From positions 1 through 64,000 of the forward strand of contig JAVBPR010000009.1 of NCBI GenBank assembly GCA_031549485.1: a DNA stretch of 64,000 bases, in the 5' to 3' direction. This DNA is from JAVBPR01 sp031549485 (lineage in GTDB: Bacteria; Bacillota; Clostridia; Oscillospirales; Feifaniaceae). Below the pieces are notes generated by a model. It worked only from the letters and a program-made list of their open reading frames with translations. It was not told the origin of the DNA and did no database searches. This document shows positions 59,397-64,000 of the stretch, piece after piece (positions within the stretch are counted from its first letter, which is position 1; each line of letters begins with the position of its first letter). A program made the translations under genes and the position numbers.

Positions 59397-61349
59397 ATGA
59401 ACGAAGACATCAGAAACGAAATAGGCGCCACCGAGACAAACGAGGTCTACGACCAATCGCAAATCCAGGTTCTCGAGGGGCTGGAGGCTGTGCGCAAAAG
59501 GCCGGGAATGTACATCGGCTCTACCTCGTCGCGCGGACTCCACCACCTTGTTTACGAAATCGTGGATAACGCGATTGACGAGGTTTTGGCAGGTCATTGC
59601 GACACGATTACGGTCGAAATACTTAAAGACAATATTATTTCGGTTACCGATAACGGACGCGGAATCCCTGTCGGAATCCATCACCAGAAAGGGATTTCGA
59701 CCATCGAGGTAGTTTTCACCGTCCTTCACGCGGGCGGCAAGTTCGGCGGCTCGGGGTATAAGGTTTCGGGCGGCCTTCACGGAGTCGGCGCATCGGTCGT
59801 TAACGCGCTTTCCGAGTGGCTTGAGGTCGAGGTTTGCGACGGCAGCGATGTCTATTATCAAAAATTTGCGCGCGGCGACAGCGAGGGTCCCGCAAAGAAA
59901 ATCGGGAAAAGAACAGATACCGGAACAAAGGTCACTTTCAGGCCGGACGCCGAGATTTTTGATGAGGTCGTTTTTGAATATGATATTTTGCTCTCCCGCC
60001 TTAGGGAACAGGCGTTTCTAAACGGGGGCGTTCGTATCATCCTCCGCGACTTACGCGAGGACGAGCCGGTCGAAAAAGTGCTTTATTACGAGGGCGGTAT
60101 CCGCTCCTTCGTTACATATTTGAATAAAAACAAAGAATCGCTACTCGAAGAGCCGATTTATATCGCGGGGACGAAGGGCGACAGCATGGCGGAGATTGCG
60201 GTTTCATATAACGACCGCTATGACGAGACGATTTTGTCCTTTGCAAACAACATCCACACGACCGAGGGCGGCATGCATGAAACAGGCTTTAAATCCGCGC
60301 TTACCAAGGTAGTAAACGACTATTGCCGCAAGAATAATATTTTAAAAGATAATGACAAAAACCTCACCGGCGAGGATGTTCGAGAGGGAATTGTGACCGT
60401 TATTTCGGTCAAGCTCCCCGAAGCGCAGTTCGAGGGGCAAACCAAGACGAAACTCGGAAACGCGACCATGAGAACCCTTGTCGAGAGCCTTGTAAACGAC
60501 AAACTCGCCGCGTTTTTTGAGGAAAATCCCGCCGTCGCGCGGCAGATAATCGACAAAGCGCTGACCGCCTCGCGCGCAAGGGAAGCGGCGCGAAAGGCGA
60601 AAGAAACGGCAAGAAAAGGCGCGCTCGGCGACGCGCGAATGCCCGGAAAACTCTCCGACTGCCATGAAAAAGACCCCGCCCATACCGAGATTTATATCGT
60701 CGAGGGCGACAGTGCGGGCGGTTCGGCAAAGGACGGACGGGACAGCCGTTTTCAGGCGATTCTTCCGCTTTGGGGAAAGATGCTGAATGTCGAGCGGGCG
60801 AGGCTTGACAAGGTTTACGGCAATGAAAAACTTATGCCGGTCGTGACCGCTCTCGGAACGGGTATCGGCGAAGAATTCGACCTTACCAAAATGCGCTACG
60901 ACAAGGTCATAATTATGGCTGACGCCGACGTCGACGGCGCGCATATCAGAACGCTTCTTTTGACGTTTTTCTTCCGCTTTATGCGGCCGCTCGTTGAAAA
61001 CGGGCATATATACATCGCCCAGCCGCCGCTATACAAATTGACAAGAGGAAAACAGGCTCCGCGATACGCTTTTTCGGATGAGCAGAGGGATGTGGTTTCT
61101 GCTGAGCTTCGCGGGGACGAGATGAATGCAAAGATTGAAATCCAGCGCAACAAAGGTCTTGGTGAAATGGATCCGGCAGAGCTTTGGGACACCACAATGG
61201 ATCCGAAAACGAGAACGCTGATTCAGGTTGAGCTTGCCGACGCAATAGCGGCGGATGAGATTTTCACCGTGCTGATGGGCGATAAGGTCGAGCCGCGAAG
61301 GGAATTTATCGAGCAAAACGCGAAGTACGTTACAAATCTTGACATATAG
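59397..61349 (+). CDS. gyrB: DNA gyrase subunit B
   Basis: ATPase subunit of gyrase, 650 residues. GHKL ATPase blocks: VRKRPGMYIGST, YEIVDNAIDEVLAGH, VTDNGRGIPVG, GGLHGVGASVVNALS. Transducer QTKTKLGN; Toprim EGDSAGGSAKDGRDSRFQAI with DADVDGAHI; C-terminal LGEMDPAELWDTTMDP. The segment LPLWGKMLNVERARLDK has W where most GyrB have R, a form I associate with Oscillospirales. The GGAGG site is chosen over 21 upstream codons that translate the repeat. Confidence 0.98.
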   Translation: MNEDIRNEIGATETNEVYDQSQIQVLEGLEAVRKRPGMYIGSTSSRGLHHLVYEIVDNAIDEVLAGHCDTITVEILKDNIISVTDNGRGIPVGIHHQKGISTIEVVFTVLHAGGKFGGSGYKVSGGLHGVGASVVNALSEWLEVEVCDGSDVYYQKFARGDSEGPAKKIGKRTDTGTKVTFRPDAEIFDEVVFEYDILLSRLREQAFLNGGVRIILRDLREDEPVEKVLYYEGGIRSFVTYLNKNKESLLEEPIYIAGTKGDSMAEIAVSYNDRYDETILSFANNIHTTEGGMHETGFKSALTKVVNDYCRKNNILKDNDKNLTGEDVREGIVTVISVKLPEAQFEGQTKTKLGNATMRTLVESLVNDKLAAFFEENPAVARQIIDKALTASRAREAARKAKETARKGALGDARMPGKLSDCHEKDPAHTEIYIVEGDSAGGSAKDGRDSRFQAILPLWGKMLNVERARLDKVYGNEKLMPVVTALGTGIGEEFDLTKMRYDKVIIMADADVDGAHIRTLLLTFFFRFMRPLVENGHIYIAQPPLYKLTRGKQAPRYAFSDEQRDVVSAELRGDEMNAKIEIQRNKGLGEMDPAELWDTTMDPKTRTLIQVELADAIAADEIFTVLMGDKVEPRREFIEQNAKYVTNLDI

Positions 61350-61734
61350 AAAGTGACAATTAATAATTGACAATTGACAATTATGGTAGTCGGCTTCGCC
61401 GACTTTGATTAAAAAGGGCGCGGGGGAAACGTGGAACGGCCGCGGAACAGGGCGAACACGGTTCGCCCGCGGGCGGCGGAAAGCCGCCCGAAGCGCCGCA
61501 TATTTGCGGCGGGTTCCGCGAAAGAAGAGAAAGCGGAAACGACTAAGCGGGGTTGGCAAACAGTAGGGGGCGATGCCCACATCGCCCCGCAGATATTAAC
61601 CTTCGCAAGGCTAAAATAAACAGTTTTTATAGAGGTTTGCAATTCCTAATGTTCTTGTCGCGACTCTTTAAGCAGACGCCGTAGGCGGAATAAAAAGATA
61701 TTGAAAATAGTGACACTCAATGAATTTTGCTTTA
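61350..61734 (+). repeat. Intergenic repeat block C-B-D-A after gyrB
   Basis: Family C, short form (61350-61412), family B (61441-61520, perfect hairpins), family D (61562-61598) and family A G-C copy ending near 61697. Confidence 0.88.
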
Positions 61735-61913
61735 TAAGAGACGCCGCGCTAATTATTTACGGCAAGAGTATTTAAGCGAACGCCGTAGGCGGAATAAAAA
61801 GATTTTGAAAATAGTGATACTCAATGATATTTGCTTTATAAGAGACGCCGAGTTGATTATTTACGGCAAGCAAATTTAAGTAGACGCCGTAGGCGGAATA
61901 AAAAGGAGAAGAT
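61735..61913 (+). repeat. Two related family A units before gyrA
   Basis: Two ~105-bp tandem units sharing GAAAATAGTGA...ACTCAATGA, TTGCTTTATAAGAGACGCCG, an AAT-rich -10-like region and GTAGGCGGAATAAAAAG. Both are G-C variants, which lack AGGAGG; gyrA instead uses a separate AAGGAGAAG. Confidence 0.82.

Positions 61914-64000
<2,087 letters not shown>

Noticed and set aside
5884..61520. tRNA-like genes, because family B folds as a cloverleaf
   Set aside because: There are no T-loop, D-loop or anticodon-loop features; the arms are GC-rich and vary in order.

Overview
The window looks like the replication-origin region of a low-to-medium GC Clostridia (Firmicutes) chromosome. The evidence is the gene order dnaA-dnaN-yaaA-recF-remB-gyrB-gyrA, a single-chain glycyl-tRNA synthetase, a large SRP RNA with an Alu domain next to dnaX-ybaB-recR, SLH-domain surface proteins, DnaD and DnaI-type helicase loaders, mcsA-clpC, and a PerR/rubrerythrin cluster typical of an anaerobe. 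The GyrB block PLWGKMLNVE fits the Oscillospirales better than Bacilli; that placement is an inference.

Layout. 0-5.6 kb: partial nspC, a WYL regulator with a DfsB/ClbS-like target, glyS, and vanW coupled to a lipoprotein. 6-13.4 kb: clpC-mcsA (-), the perR-flavin reductase-rubrerythrin cluster (+), rarA and nth (-). 13.4-24 kb: glyA, a PrsA/SurA-like lipoprotein and two large paralogous SLH proteins (-). 24-33.4 kb: tadA, a CPBP protease, a four-gene operon of small proteins, tRNA-Arg(CCU), recR, ybaB, dnaX and SRP RNA, all on the minus strand. 33.5-38.8 kb: a KDPG-aldolase-like protein, a 1001-residue exported transglutaminase-like protein, a uridine-kinase-like protein and a small SLH protein. 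39-43.3 kb: glycolytic pgk, tpiA, gpmI, with a parS site before gpmI. 43.5-50 kb: lipoproteins, a flavin reductase, three GNATs and prfB, followed by a 925-bp insertion and a second copy of the prfB 3' end, then a second parS in a 38-bp palindrome. 50-52 kb: dnaI-like and dnaD (-). 52.7-64 kb: dnaA, oriC-like DNA with TTTTGCACA boxes, dnaN, yaaA, recF, remB, a 56-codon gene, gyrB and partial gyrA.

The most unusual feature is the intergenic DNA. Four repeat families recur throughout and often occur in a fixed order (C-B-D-A) in the transcribed direction between a stop codon and the next start codon. Family C: two blocks of 7-bp tandem repeats (AATTGAC and AGTGAAC types), each followed by a hairpin; it sometimes supplies the stop codon or last codons of the upstream gene. 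Family B: a ~77-bp cloverleaf with CGCGGAAC/GTTCCGCG terminal inverted repeats around three covarying hairpins (15 copies). Family D: a ~35-bp GGGGGCGATG hairpin. Family A (about 26 copies): in its best copies a TTGACA-like box, 18 bp, TAATAT, and an end motif CTCC-GTA-GGAG-GAATAAAA whose hairpin covaries and whose last part is the Shine-Dalgarno of the next gene (dnaD, CPBP, recF, remB, gyrB). I know of no described family that matches this set, but no database search was possible.

No CRISPR array, transposase or phage genes were seen.
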